Made by a program: the position numbers and the translations under genes
In this document: piece by piece, positions 1 to 8,917 of the stretch
Position numbering within the stretch: position 1 is the first letter of the stretch
How the letters are laid out: each line of letters starts with the position of its first letter
Source of the DNA: JANXVR01 sp034667405
GTDB taxonomy: Bacteria; Actinomycetota; UBA4738; HRBIN12
Length of the DNA: 64,000 nucleotides
Assembly: GCA_034667405.1 (NCBI GenBank)
Contig: JAXDJX010000031.1
Location: 62,001 to 126,000 of the forward strand
Direction of reading: 5' to 3'
Notes under the pieces: generated by a model
Told to the model about the DNA's origin: nothing
Databases searched by the model: none
What the model saw: only the letters and a program-made list of their open reading frames with translations

Positions 1-1854
1 GAAGGTCGCGTCGGCTCCCAAACGCGCGGACGCTGCCCAGTACCGAACGGCGTCTGAACCGTGCTGTTCGAGCAGCCCCAAGGGCGTGACCACGTTGCCC
101 TTGGACTTCGACATCTTCTTCCGGTCGGGGTCGAGCACCCAGCCGCTGATCGCGACGTTCGTCCATGGGAGCGAGCCGTGCTCCAGCTGAGACTTCAGCA
201 CCGTGTAGAAGAGCCACGTTCGGATGATCTCGTGCGCCTGGGGCCGAAGGTCCATGGGGAACACGCGCGAGAAGAGGTCGGGATCGTCCTCCCACCCACC
301 GGCGATCTGCGGAGTGAGCGAGGACGATGCCCACGTGTCCATGATGTCGGGGTCGCCCGTGAATCCACCCGGCTGATCGCGCTGGTCCGCGCTGAACCCT
401 TCGGGGACGTCGGCCAGCGGGTCGATCGGCAGCAGCGACTCCTCCGGCACGAGCGGTTCGTCGTAGTTCGGGTTGCCCTTCTCGTCCACGCGGTACCAGA
501 GCGGGAACGGAACCCCGAAGAAGCGCTGGCGGCTGATGCACCAGTCGGCGTTCAGCCCGCGCACCCAGCTGTCGTAGCGCGCCTGCATGAACGGCGGGTG
601 CCAATCCAACTCGGCGCCACGCTTCAGCAGGTCGTCACGATGTTCGAGCGTCCTGACGAACCATTGCCGGCTGGAGATCACCTCCAACGGACGGTCTCCA
701 CGCTCGTAGAACTTCACTGGGTGCCGGATGGTCTGGGGCTCCCCCAGGAGATGCCTCGACTCCTTGAGCATCTCGACGATCCGCTTCCGCGCCTTCTTCG
801 CATACATGCCCGCGATCTGGTCGAGGGCGGCGTTGGCAGCTTCTGGATCCCTGGATTCCCATCCCCTTTCACCGAACGTCTTCTTCCCGATCGAACCGTC
901 CTTCTGCATGATCACGCGAGCGGGGAGCCGAAGTTCCCTCCACCACGTCACGTCGGTGACATCGCCGAACGTGCAGATCATCGCGACGCCCGTGCCTTTC
1001 TCCGGATCCGCGAGTTCGTGGGCCAGGACCGGAACGGGGACACGGAACAGCGGGGTAAGCACGGTGCTCCCGACCGATGCCATGTATCGCTCGTCCGTCG
1101 GGTGCACCACGAGCGCCACGCACGCGGGGATCAACTCCGGGCGCGACGTCTCGATCTCGACGACCCCCCCGTCCTCTCGGTCGAACGCGATCCGGTGGTA
1201 CTGGCCCTCCTGTTCGCGGTCCTCGATCTCGGCCTGCGCGACGGCCGTACGGAGATCGACGTCCCACATCGTGGGGGCCTCGGCGGTATAGGCGTAGTTG
1301 TTGGCCAAGAGCCGGAGGAACGCGCGCTGGCTCGCCCGGCGGGAGCGGTCGCCCACCGTGGTGTAGCTGTGGTCCCAGTCCACGCTGAGCGCCAGATGGC
1401 GGAAGAGCTCCTCGAACGCCTTCTCGTCCACCGCCGTCAGACGGCCGCAGAGTTCGATGAAGTTCTTCCGACTCAGCGGGATCTGTTCACGGTCATCCGG
1501 TCGCTCCAAGGAGGCGTAGTCGTAGGCAGGGTCGTAGGGCAGGGAGGGCTCGCACCGAACCCCGAAGTAGTTCTGGACCCGGCGTTCAGTGGGCAGGCCG
1601 GCGTCGTCCCAGCCCATCGGGTAGAAGACCTCGAGGCCCCGCATGCGCTGGAACCGGGCCGTGAGGTCGGTGTGGGTGTAGCTGAGGACGTGGCCCACGT
1701 GGAGAGAACCACTGACGGTGGGCGGCGGGGTGTCGATGGCATAGACCTGATCCCGGGACGTGGAGCGGTCGAACCGGTAGGTGCCGGACGCCTGCCACCA
1801 TTCGTCCCATTTGGATTCCAGGCCGTCCAGCGACGGCTTCTCGGGCATGACCAT
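1..1854 (-). CDS. valS: valyl-tRNA synthetase, C-terminus cut by window edge
   Basis: Charges tRNA-Val with valine in the cytoplasm. About 618 residues are visible. The class I signature HVGH lies near residue 53, within a PPPTVSGSLHVGH stretch. The KMSKS loop (KKMSKSKGN) lies near residue 578, at about positions 90-125, so the Rossmann catalytic core and the inserted editing region are present and the anticodon-binding C-terminus is off the window. The start at 1854 is preferred over the in-frame ATG at 1848 because a TAGAAT hexamer sits 7 bases before it and no ribosome binding site is seen, suggesting a leaderless message. The N-terminus (LDGLESKWDEWW) resembles the shorter ValS subtype; that subtype call is inference. 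Confidence 0.95.
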   Translation of the reverse strand, partial: MVMPEKPSLDGLESKWDEWWQASGTYRFDRSTSRDQVYAIDTPPPTVSGSLHVGHVLSYTHTDLTARFQRMRGLEVFYPMGWDDAGLPTERRVQNYFGVRCEPSLPYDPAYDYASLERPDDREQIPLSRKNFIELCGRLTAVDEKAFEELFRHLALSVDWDHSYTTVGDRSRRASQRAFLRLLANNYAYTAEAPTMWDVDLRTAVAQAEIEDREQEGQYHRIAFDREDGGVVEIETSRPELIPACVALVVHPTDERYMASVGSTVLTPLFRVPVPVLAHELADPEKGTGVAMICTFGDVTDVTWWRELRLPARVIMQKDGSIGKKTFGERGWESRDPEAANAALDQIAGMYAKKARKRIVEMLKESRHLLGEPQTIRHPVKFYERGDRPLEVISSRQWFVRTLEHRDDLLKRGAELDWHPPFMQARYDSWVRGLNADWCISRQRFFGVPFPLWYRVDEKGNPNYDEPLVPEESLLPIDPLADVPEGFSADQRDQPGGFTGDPDIMDTWASSSLTPQIAGGWEDDPDLFSRVFPMDLRPQAHEIIRTWLFYTVLKSQLEHGSLPWTNVAISGWVLDPDRKKMSKSKGNVVTPLGLLEQHGSDAVRYWAASARLGADATF

Positions 1855-1861
1855 GGCGGGG

Positions 1862-1867
1862 ATTCTA
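1862..1867 (-). promoter_or_regulatory. putative -10 element of valS
   Basis: TAGAAT on the minus strand, 7 bases upstream of the valS ATG at 1854. It fits the TANNNT leaderless-promoter pattern seen at many genes in this window. No -35 element is evident. Confidence 0.5.
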
Positions 1868-1926
1868 CGGAATGGCACGCCGTGCCCCCCGAAGGGGCTC
1901 ATGTGAAGGGGTGCGCGTTGGACCGG

Positions 1927-3195
1927 TTACGCGGACCGTTCTTCGCGCTTGGCGCGCTTGGACGGCGCGGCGTGAGGCACCAGCGTGGGGTTGACCCCGT
2001 TGAGCACCACATCGCGATCGATCATGCACCGGGTCACATCGTCGCGACTGGGCAGCTCGTACATCACGTTGAGGAGAACCTCTTCCATGATGGCCCGCAG
2101 TCCCCTGGCGCCGGTCCCACGGAGGATGGCCTGGCCCGCGATGGCGATCATGGCGTCGTCGGTGAACTCCAGCTCCACCCCGTCGAACTCGAAGAACTTG
2201 GCGTACTGCTTCACCAACGCGTTCTTCGGCTTGGTCAGGATATCGACGAGCGCGTCCTCGTCCAGGTTGTTCACGCTGGTGATGACCGGCAGCCGTCCGA
2301 CGAACTCCGGGATCAGCCCGTATTTCAGGAGGTCTTCGGGAAGCACCTTCGCGAGCGTCGCGCCGACGTCCTTCTCCTCCGACCGGCGGATGTCGGCGTG
2401 GAAGCCCACGCCCTTGTTCCCGGTGCGGCTCTCGATGATCTTGTCCAGCCCCGCGAACGCACCTCCACAGATGAACAGGATGTTCGTGGTGTCGATCTGG
2501 ATGAACTCCTGGTGCGGATGCTTTCGACCCCCTTGGGGCGGCACGCTTGCCTGCGTGCCTTCCAGAATCTTCAAGAGCGCTTGCTGCACGCCCTCCCCTG
2601 ACACGTCGCGAGTGATAGAGGGGTTCTCGGACTTCCGCGCGATCTTGTCGATCTCGTCGATGTAGATGATCCCGGTTTCGGCCTTCTTCACGTCGTAGTC
2701 GGCGGCTTGGATGAGCTTCAGCAGGATGTTCTCGACGTCCTCACCGACGTAGCCGGCTTCCGTCAGGGCCGTCGCGTCCGCGATGGCGAACGGAACGTTC
2801 AGCATGCGGGCCAAAGTCTGCGCCAAGTAGGTCTTCCCGCACCCGGTTGGACCCAGGATCATGATGTTCGACTTCTGGAGTTCGACCTCCTGGTCCTTCT
2901 CCCCGACCTGGATGCGCTTGTAGTGGTTGTAGACCGCGACGGACAGGACCTTCTTCGCGTTCTCCTGTCCCACCACGTATTCGTCGAGGAAGGCGAAGAT
3001 CTCAGCGGGCTTCGGGAGTTCGTCGAGCCGAAGTTCGGTGGTCTCGCTGAGCTCTTCCTCGATGATCTCGTTGCAGAGATCGATGCACTCGTCGCAGATG
3101 TACACGCCGGGGCCGGCGATGAGTTTCTTGACCTGCTTCTGGCTCTTCCCGCAGAACGAGCACTTCAACAGATCCGACTCGCCGAACTTCGCCAT
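1927..3195 (-). CDS. clpX: ATP-dependent Clp protease ATP-binding subunit ClpX
   Basis: AAA+ unfoldase that recognises tagged substrates and feeds them to ClpP in the cytoplasm. The 422 residues match full-length ClpX. A zinc-binding domain occupies about residues 10-45 with CSFCGK and CDECIDLC. A Walker A motif GPTGCGKT is followed by a GYVGEDVE pore-region segment, a Walker B IIYIDEID, and the C-terminal sensor-2 region GTGARGLRAI. An AGGA-type ribosome binding site precedes the ATG. It lies 51 bases downstream of clpP on the same strand, so tig, clpP and clpX probably form one operon. Confidence 0.97.
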   Translation of the reverse strand: MAKFGESDLLKCSFCGKSQKQVKKLIAGPGVYICDECIDLCNEIIEEELSETTELRLDELPKPAEIFAFLDEYVVGQENAKKVLSVAVYNHYKRIQVGEKDQEVELQKSNIMILGPTGCGKTYLAQTLARMLNVPFAIADATALTEAGYVGEDVENILLKLIQAADYDVKKAETGIIYIDEIDKIARKSENPSITRDVSGEGVQQALLKILEGTQASVPPQGGRKHPHQEFIQIDTTNILFICGGAFAGLDKIIESRTGNKGVGFHADIRRSEEKDVGATLAKVLPEDLLKYGLIPEFVGRLPVITSVNNLDEDALVDILTKPKNALVKQYAKFFEFDGVELEFTDDAMIAIAGQAILRGTGARGLRAIMEEVLLNVMYELPSRDDVTRCMIDRDVVLNGVNPTLVPHAAPSKRAKREERSA

Positions 3196-3246
3196 GCCCC
3201 TGGTCCTCCGTTCTCACCCCGGGCGAGGTGCCCGGTGGCCCGGATA

Positions 3247-3891
3247 TTACGCCCCGTTCGAGTCTGCGGCGGTAAGGCCCGCCTTACTCCCTCTCGAAGT
3301 GATGATCTCGTCGATGACACCGTACTCCAGCGCCCGGTCTGCGGTGAGGATGTAGTCACGGTCCGTGTCGCCCTTCACCTTCGCCACATCCTGGCCGGTG
3401 TGCTTGGCGATGATGTTGTCCAGCAACGTGCGCAACCGGATGATCTCGTTGGCCTGGATCTCGATATCGACGGCCTGACCCTGCGCACCGCCGTGCGGCT
3501 GGTGGAGCAGGACGCGCGAGTTCGGGAGGCTGTAGCGCTTCCCGTGCGCGCCAGCCAGGAGGATCACGGCCGCTGCGCTCGCCGCGAGCCCCATGACGAT
3601 GGTCGACACGTCGGGCTTGATGAACTGCATCGTGTCGTAGATGGCCAACAGTGCGCTCACGTCGCCTCCGGGCGAGTTGATGTACAAACTGATGTCCTTA
3701 TCGGGGTCTTCGGACTCCAAGTGAAGCAATTGCGCCATGATCAGGTTGCCCACGTTGTCGTCGATCGTCGTCCCGAGGAACACGATCCGTTCCTTCAGAA
3801 GTCGTGAGTAGATGTCGAACGAACGCTCGCCGCGCGCGGTCTGCTCGACCACCACGGGAACCATGTAGTTCTGGATATCTGACGCGTTCAT
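3247..3891 (-). CDS. clpP: ATP-dependent Clp protease proteolytic subunit ClpP
   Basis: Serine protease subunit that forms the tetradecameric chamber capped by ClpX. It has 214 residues, the usual length. The catalytic serine is in MGLAASAAA, the histidine in LLHQPHGG, and the aspartate in the KGDTDRDYILTA segment. INSPGGDV (oxyanion region) is intact. The ATG overlaps the tig stop by four bases (ATGA), indicating translational coupling. Many Actinomycetota carry two clpP genes in tandem; only one is present here, so a partner copy could be elsewhere. Confidence 0.97.
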   Translation of the reverse strand: MNASDIQNYMVPVVVEQTARGERSFDIYSRLLKERIVFLGTTIDDNVGNLIMAQLLHLESEDPDKDISLYINSPGGDVSALLAIYDTMQFIKPDVSTIVMGLAASAAAVILLAGAHGKRYSLPNSRVLLHQPHGGAQGQAVDIEIQANEIIRLRTLLDNIIAKHTGQDVAKVKGDTDRDYILTADRALEYGVIDEIITSRGSKAGLTAADSNGA

Positions 3892-5231
3892 CCTGTCTCC
3901 TTCGATGATCCGGTGAGTTCGGGCTCCTGGGTCGACTCGCTCTCGGGCTGGATATCGGCGTGTTCGACCAGGAGGTCAAGCGCTTTCGTTCGGATGATAT
4001 CGCCGGCCAGGGTCACGATCTCCCCACTCCGGTCGAGTTGTTTGGCGAATTCCTTGGCGTCGCGTCCGTAGGCCTGTGCCAGCAGGTTGATCTCCGCGCC
4101 GATCTCCTCGGCGGTAACTTCCAGTTCGGCGGTGCGCGCCACACCCTCCAACACCAGGTCGGCTTTGATGGAACGAACCGCGTGGTCGCGCGAGTCCTGA
4201 CGCAAGCGATCCATGTCCCAGCCCTGGATCTCGAGCATCTGCTCCAGCGTGATCCCCATCTGCTTCGCGCGCTCCCCCGCGTGCGTGACGCGGTGAGTGG
4301 TCTCGTCCTCGATCAGCGTTTCCGGGATCTCCTCCTCGACCTTGTCCACCATGGCTTGGAGCGCGCGGTCGCGGATGATCTTCGTGTTCTCGCGCTCCTT
4401 CACCTCGCCGAGGCGTTCGCGAAGGTCGTCTCGCAGCTGTGCGATCGTGTCGAACTCGCTCGCGGTCTTGGCGAACTCATCGTCGGCATCCGGCAGGACG
4501 CGCGCCTTCACGTCTTTGATGAGGACGGTGAAGGACACTGGCTTCCCGGCCTGGTCTCCGGCTCGCTCGGGCAGCTCCTCGGTGGTGGTGACGATGTCGC
4601 CCGGCTTCTTGCCCGGGAGTTGGGCATCCAGCTGCTCCCCGAATTCTCCTGATCCCACGAAGTAGAGATAGTCGGTCCGGGTGGCGTCATCGAGCGGTTC
4701 GCCGTCGACCTCTGCTTTCACATCGACCGTCGCGAAGTCCCCGTCCTGGATGGGTCGCTCCGCAGGTTCCAGCTCCGAGAACCGCTCGCGCAGCCGGTCG
4801 ATGTACTCGTCGATATCGGTCTCCGACACCGCGGCAGACGGGCGTTCAACCTTCAGGCCCTCGTAGTCCTGGGCCGTTAGCGTCAGACGCGGCCGGACCT
4901 CCACCGTCGCGGTGAAGATGAACGGCTTTCCCTTCTCCAGCTGCTCGACGTCCACATCCGGCTCGGTGATGGGCGCGAGGTCTTCGTCGCCTACCGCCGT
5001 TCGGAAATAGGCCGGCACCTGCTGATGGACGAATTCCTCCAGCACGACCTCTTCGCCGACCTGGGTATCGATGATCTGCTTCGGGATCTTTCCCTTGCGG
5101 AACCCCGGAACCTTGATGCTGTTCCCGATGGCCCGGTACGTGCGTGCGAGATCCTTGTCGAACTCCTCGACGGGAACCTGGATGGTCAGTTTGACGGTGT
5201 GTTTGTCGGTGGCTTCAACGGTGGTTTCCAT
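3888..5231 (-). CDS. tig: trigger factor, ribosome-associated chaperone and prolyl isomerase
   Basis: Folds nascent chains at the ribosome exit tunnel. The N-terminal ribosome-binding signature GFRKGKIP sits near residue 45. A central FKBP-like domain (about residues 150-245, beginning near QDGDFATVDV) is followed by a helical C-terminal chaperone domain ending in an acidic tail. The ATG at 5231 (METTVEATDKH) is preferred over a GTG at 5240 because family members start at this point and a TAGCCT hexamer lies only 2 bases before the GTG. It is first in the tig-clpP-clpX operon, a widely conserved arrangement. Confidence 0.95.
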   Translation of the reverse strand: METTVEATDKHTVKLTIQVPVEEFDKDLARTYRAIGNSIKVPGFRKGKIPKQIIDTQVGEEVVLEEFVHQQVPAYFRTAVGDEDLAPITEPDVDVEQLEKGKPFIFTATVEVRPRLTLTAQDYEGLKVERPSAAVSETDIDEYIDRLRERFSELEPAERPIQDGDFATVDVKAEVDGEPLDDATRTDYLYFVGSGEFGEQLDAQLPGKKPGDIVTTTEELPERAGDQAGKPVSFTVLIKDVKARVLPDADDEFAKTASEFDTIAQLRDDLRERLGEVKERENTKIIRDRALQAMVDKVEEEIPETLIEDETTHRVTHAGERAKQMGITLEQMLEIQGWDMDRLRQDSRDHAVRSIKADLVLEGVARTAELEVTAEEIGAEINLLAQAYGRDAKEFAKQLDRSGEIVTLAGDIIRTKALDLLVEHADIQPESESTQEPELTGSSKETG

Positions 5232-5242
5232 GGATGTCACAA

Positions 5243-5248
5243 AGGCTA
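5243..5248 (-). promoter_or_regulatory. putative -10 element of the tig-clpP-clpX operon
   Basis: TAGCCT on the minus strand, 11 bases before the tig ATG at 5231. It implies a leaderless or very short-leader transcript. No -35 element is recognised. Confidence 0.4.
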
Positions 5249-5252
5249 CTCG

Positions 5253-5273
5253 AAGGGTGCGGTTGCGACCCTT
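5253..5273. repeat. inverted repeat between tig and the HisN-like gene
   Basis: Six-base arms AAGGGT and ACCCTT separated by nine bases, in the 85-base divergent gap. It lies beside the putative tig -10 element, so it could be an operator for the Clp operon. That role is inference. Confidence 0.35.
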
Positions 5274-5304
5274 TGAGGGCCCGGTCGCCCGCGGATACCT
5301 CCGC

Positions 5305-5310
5305 TACGCT
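5305..5310 (+). promoter_or_regulatory. putative -10 element of the HisN-like gene
   Basis: TACGCT ending 6 bases before the ATG at 5317, with no ribosome binding site, fitting a leaderless start. Confidence 0.4.
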
Positions 5311-5316
5311 CACGCC

Positions 5317-6090
5317 ATGTTCGAACACGAGATCGCCATCGGCCATGGTCTCGCCGACAGAGCCGGGACCATCGCGATGGGCCTCTTCCGAGACGAAGGG
5401 CTCGACGTCCGGCTCAAGGCGGACCTGTCGATGGTCACCCTGGCGGACACCTCGATCGAGGCCATGATCCGGGAGCAGCTCGCGGTTTCTTTCCCCGACG
5501 ACCGCGTGTTCGGCGAGGAGGAGGGCGGCGAAGACCCGGGTCGGGGCCGCGTGTGGATCGTCGATCCGATCGACGGCACGGCCAACTTCGCCCGTGGCGT
5601 TCCCGCCTGGGGAACCCTGATCGCGCTGCATCAAGACGGCGAGGGCGTCCTGGGGATCTGCGACATGCCGGCTCTGGGCGAGCGGTACGCGGCCGTCCGA
5701 GGCGAGGGGGCCACGTGCAACGGCCGGCCCATCCACGTGAGTGAGATCTCAACGATCTCCGACGCACACCTGCTCTATGCGGGGATCCGGCATCTCCTGC
5801 CCGGGCCCTACCGCGAACCCGTCCTCGGGATGATCGCCGACAGCTGGCGTGACCGGGGCTTCGGCGACTGCTGGGCGCATGCCTTGGTGGCCCGCGGCGC
5901 CGCCGAAGTCATGCTCGAGCCGGACCTGAGCCTGTGGGACTTCGCGGCGCTCCAGGTCATCGTCGAGGAAGCCGGCGGCCGAGTGACGACGTTCGACGGC
6001 GGGCCGCCCGTCCACGGCGGATCCGTCCTCAGCTCCAACGGTGTGCTCCACGACGAGGTGCTCGCCCGGTTGGCGCTCGCCGAGCGCTGA
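5317..6090 (+). CDS. hisN: inositol monophosphatase family protein, probable histidinol-phosphatase
   Basis: Mg-dependent phosphomonoesterase of 257 residues. Metal-binding motifs of the FIG/IMPase fold are intact: GEEEGG near residue 67, DPIDGTANFARG near residue 84, and the C-terminal LSLWDFAA. The stretch GTANFARGVPAWGTLIAL is closer to actinobacterial HisN than to SuhB or CysQ, so histidinol-phosphate is the likely substrate. No other his genes are nearby. The start at 5317 follows a TACGCT hexamer at leaderless spacing; the frame stays open upstream, but that part overlaps tig on the other strand. Alternatives are a general inositol-1-phosphatase. Confidence 0.8.
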   Translation: MFEHEIAIGHGLADRAGTIAMGLFRDEGLDVRLKADLSMVTLADTSIEAMIREQLAVSFPDDRVFGEEEGGEDPGRGRVWIVDPIDGTANFARGVPAWGTLIALHQDGEGVLGICDMPALGERYAAVRGEGATCNGRPIHVSEISTISDAHLLYAGIRHLLPGPYREPVLGMIADSWRDRGFGDCWAHALVARGAAEVMLEPDLSLWDFAALQVIVEEAGGRVTTFDGGPPVHGGSVLSSNGVLHDEVLARLALAER

Positions 6091-6117
6091 CCTGGAACGA
6101 CCGCCCGGGCGAACCCC

Positions 6118-7116
6118 TCAGATCTCGAGGGTGTCTCCCATGCCTGCCGCTCCCGCCATGACCACGTTGGCGGCCGCCACATCCTGGACACCGACGCCCG
6201 TCAGATCGCAGACGGTCAGCTGTTCGTCCGACGTGCGGCCCGGGCGAGAGCCGGCGCAGATCTCTCCGAGTTCGACGGCGTCCTCCGCGCGTATCAGTCC
6301 TGCTCCCACCGCGTGCTGGAGTTCACCGAACACCGCGCATTGCGCGCGCGAGTCCACCACCACCAGATCGGCTGCGGCCAGGACGGCTGCGTCTAGTTCC
6401 TGCTTCCCCACGTCGTCCGAGCCGAGCGCCGTTACGTGGGCACCCGGCGCGAGCCACTCGGCACGGATCAGTGGCGATGTCGAGGCCGTGCAGGTGATGA
6501 CGACATCGGCGCCATCGACCGCGGCGCGAATATCTTCGACCACGGTCACCGTGCATCCTGGCGGCAGGTGCCGGCGTGCGCGGAGATCTGCCGCACATGC
6601 CGCCGCCCGCTCCCCGTCACGCCCCCACAGCCGAACCTCCGCAACGCTCGGCAGGACCTCCGCGAGCGCGTCCAGCTGATACCTCGCCTGGGCACCGGTC
6701 CCGATCACCGCGACCGTTCGAGTGTCCTTCCGCGCAAGGTGGCGGGCCGCCACTCCTCCGGCCGCTCCCGTCCGCAGGTCCGTGATGTAACCGTTGTCCA
6801 AGAGGAAGGCGGCGGGTTCCCCGGTTCGCGCGTCGAAGGCAAGTACCAGACCGCCGTTGGCGGGCATGCCGTGTGTGAGGTTGCGTGGGAACCCTGAGGC
6901 GACCTTGATCGCGAAGTAGGGCTGTTCGCTCACGTGCCCGGCCTTCACATGGACGGTGGCTCCTTGCTCGGGGATGTCCAGCGAGATAACCGTTGGCGTC
7001 GAGGCCATGCCGGTCGAATACCGGGCGAACGCGGCCTCGCATGCCTCGATGCACGCGGCCATGGTGAGCGCGGCACGGATATCGGCTTCGCGAAGGATCC
7101 GTACCTGTCGCGGCAT
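6118..7116 (-). CDS. ornithine cyclodeaminase / mu-crystallin family protein
   Basis: NAD(P)-dependent dehydrogenase or deaminase family, 332 residues. The N-terminal substrate domain contains the conserved HVKAGHV and AIKVASGFPRN segments. The Rossmann dinucleotide motif is VIGTGAQAR near residue 140. GEICAG and the C-terminal SDEQLTVCDLTG are also family hallmarks. True cyclodeaminases cannot be told from alanine dehydrogenase or other imine reductases by these motifs. It is divergent from a PLP aminotransferase across an 85-base gap, which suggests a shared amino-acid pathway; that is inference. Confidence 0.85.
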   Translation of the reverse strand: MPRQVRILREADIRAALTMAACIEACEAAFARYSTGMASTPTVISLDIPEQGATVHVKAGHVSEQPYFAIKVASGFPRNLTHGMPANGGLVLAFDARTGEPAAFLLDNGYITDLRTGAAGGVAARHLARKDTRTVAVIGTGAQARYQLDALAEVLPSVAEVRLWGRDGERAAACAADLRARRHLPPGCTVTVVEDIRAAVDGADVVITCTASTSPLIRAEWLAPGAHVTALGSDDVGKQELDAAVLAAADLVVVDSRAQCAVFGELQHAVGAGLIRAEDAVELGEICAGSRPGRTSDEQLTVCDLTGVGVQDVAAANVVMAGAAGMGDTLEI

Positions 7117-7123
7117 GACCGGG

Positions 7124-7129
7124 AGCCTA
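7124..7129 (-). promoter_or_regulatory. putative -10 element of the OCD-family gene
   Basis: TAGGCT on the minus strand, 7 bases before the ATG at 7116. Leaderless spacing. Confidence 0.45.
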
Positions 7130-7143
7130 GCGCGATATCCGAC

Positions 7144-7180
7144 GCCGGTGCTACGGTCGCACCGGCCTCAACCTGAGGCC
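7144..7180. repeat. two adjoining inverted repeats in a divergent promoter region
   Basis: The first repeat has arms GCCGGTGC and GCACCGGC with a seven-base loop (7144-7166). The second has arms GGCCTCA and TGAGGCC with a three-base loop (7164-7180). They fill the gap between the OCD-family gene and the aminotransferase, ending 21 bases before the latter's GTG. They may be an operator or an mRNA leader structure. Confidence 0.4.
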
Positions 7181-7201
7181 GCGACCTCAGGAGGAGGCAC
7201 C

Positions 7202-8338
7202 GTGGATCTCGATCTCTTCGCGATGGAGCGTTACCAATCCCTCTATTGGCATGACGTCGAATACGACCTGTCCGAATCAGGTGTGCGGCCCATGACGGTC
7301 CGCGACCTTCTCGGAGACGAGACCGACGCAGAGTCCTTCGTCGAGACGAAGCTCGGGTATCCCCTTTCCGAGGGTTCGCACGAGACTCGCGCGAACATCG
7401 CGCAGTGGTACCCGGGCGCCACCGCCGAGAACGTCACCGTTGCCAACGGCGGTTCGGAGGCGAACCTCCTCACGCTGTGGGCGCTGCTCGACCAGGACGA
7501 CCGGCTGGCCTTCATGGTGCCGAACTACATGCAGGCGTGGGGACTCGGACGGGCGTTCAGCCGAGGGACGAACACGTTCCGCCTCCGTCAGTCCGCCCAC
7601 GGTTGGCACCTGGATGTCGACGAGATGCGCGAAGCCATCACGAAGAAGACGAAGGTCGTGATGGTCTGCAATCCGAACAACCCGACCGGTCACGTCCTCG
7701 CGGAGGCCGAGATGGACGCCGTGGTCGCGGCGGCCGAGCGTGTCGGGGCGTGGATCGTCGCGGATGAGATCTACCGTGGCGCGGAAGTGGACGTCGATGA
7801 GGCCTCCCCTACCTTCTGGGGCCGCTACGACAAGGTCGTGATCACCAGTGGCTTATCGAAGGCGTTCGCCATGCCGGGACTTCGCGTCGGGTGGATGGTC
7901 GCACCCGAGAAGCTGATCCCAAGGATCTGGGAACGACACGACTACACGACGCTTACCCCAGGACTGCTGAGCGACCAGCTCTGCGCGTTCGCCATGCAGC
8001 CCGAGGTCCGCGAGCGCATCTTCACGCGAACCCGAGGCATCATCCGCGAGAACCTGCCGGCGATGGAAGAGTGGATCGACAGCCACGCCGACATCTTCAC
8101 CTATACGCGGCCGACCGCCGGAGCCATCGCGTACGTCGACTACGACCTGCCAGTCAAGTCCAGCGCGCTCATCGAGCGCATCCGCACGCAGGTCGGTGTG
8201 CTCCTGGTGCCGGGCGACATGTTCGGGCTGAAGAAGAGCAAGGGCATCCGGTTCGGTTTCGGCTTCGATATCGAACACACGCTGAAGGGGCTGGAGCGCG
8301 TGGACGAGGTCCTCTCGGAGGTGCAGACAAGGTCGTGA
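7202..8338 (+). CDS. PLP-dependent class I/II aminotransferase
   Basis: Fold-type I aminotransferase of 378 residues. The PLP environment shows NGGSEANL near residue 82, NPNNPTG near 160, a DEIYRG aspartate near 187, and the Schiff-base lysine in SGLSKAFAMPGLRVGW. A strong AGGAGG ribosome binding site precedes the GTG, which fixes the start although the frame is open far upstream. Its stop overlaps the start of tag by four bases (GTGA). The amino donor is not clear from sequence; pairing with the divergent OCD-family gene suggests amino-acid catabolism. Confidence 0.88.
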   Translation: MDLDLFAMERYQSLYWHDVEYDLSESGVRPMTVRDLLGDETDAESFVETKLGYPLSEGSHETRANIAQWYPGATAENVTVANGGSEANLLTLWALLDQDDRLAFMVPNYMQAWGLGRAFSRGTNTFRLRQSAHGWHLDVDEMREAITKKTKVVMVCNPNNPTGHVLAEAEMDAVVAAAERVGAWIVADEIYRGAEVDVDEASPTFWGRYDKVVITSGLSKAFAMPGLRVGWMVAPEKLIPRIWERHDYTTLTPGLLSDQLCAFAMQPEVRERIFTRTRGIIRENLPAMEEWIDSHADIFTYTRPTAGAIAYVDYDLPVKSSALIERIRTQVGVLLVPGDMFGLKKSKGIRFGFGFDIEHTLKGLERVDEVLSEVQTRS

Positions 8339-8907
8339 CCGAGCGCGTTCGCTGCGGGTGGGCGCCCTCAAGCGATCCCGCGTATCTGGATTATCACGAT
8401 AGCGAGTGGGGCGTGCCGGTCCATGATGAACACCGACTCTTCGAGATGCTCACACTCGAAGGCGCGCAAGCCGGGCTCAGCTGGTCAACCATCCTGCGCA
8501 AGCGCGACGGGTACCGCGCAGCGTTCCTCGGGTTCGACGCGGATGCCGTGGCGCAGTTCTCCACCCACCGGATCGAAGAACTGCTTGCCGACCCTTCCAT
8601 CGTCCGCAACCGGCTGAAGGTCGAGTCGACCGTGTCGAACGCCCGCGCGATCCTCGCGCTCCGAGAGGCGGGCGAGACGCTGGACGGGCTGCTGTGGGAT
8701 CACGCGCCGGAACCGGCGGCTCGCGCCACGCTCGCCGACATCCCCGCGGAGACACCGGCATCGCTCGCTATGAGCAAGGACCTCAAGCGTCGGGGATTCC
8801 GCTTCGTCGGACCCACGGTTTGTTACGCGTTCATGCAAGCCTGCGGGCTGGTGAACGATCACACGACCGGCTGCTTCCGCTACCGCGAACTCCAGGACTC
8901 CCGGTGA
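8335..8907 (+). CDS. tag: DNA-3-methyladenine glycosylase I
   Basis: Base-excision repair enzyme that removes 3-methyladenine. It has 190 residues. The family N-terminus RCGWA (zinc-ligand cysteine) and YHDSEWGVP are present, as are LFEMLTLEGAQAGLSW, GFRFVGPTVCYAFMQ and the C-terminal zinc-binding NDHTTGC. The GTG start is coupled to the upstream aminotransferase through a GTGA overlap. Ten bases separate its stop from the convergent MttB-family gene. Confidence 0.95.
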   Translation: MTERVRCGWAPSSDPAYLDYHDSEWGVPVHDEHRLFEMLTLEGAQAGLSWSTILRKRDGYRAAFLGFDADAVAQFSTHRIEELLADPSIVRNRLKVESTVSNARAILALREAGETLDGLLWDHAPEPAARATLADIPAETPASLAMSKDLKRRGFRFVGPTVCYAFMQACGLVNDHTTGCFRYRELQDSR

Positions 8908-8917
8908 TCGGAGGGCG

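Noticed and set aside
61..2601. Plus-strand open frame of 846 codons antisense to valS and clpX
   Set aside because: It mirrors two certain genes, has low-complexity Arg/Val/His-rich content and crosses both genes. High GC and third-position bias create such shadow frames.
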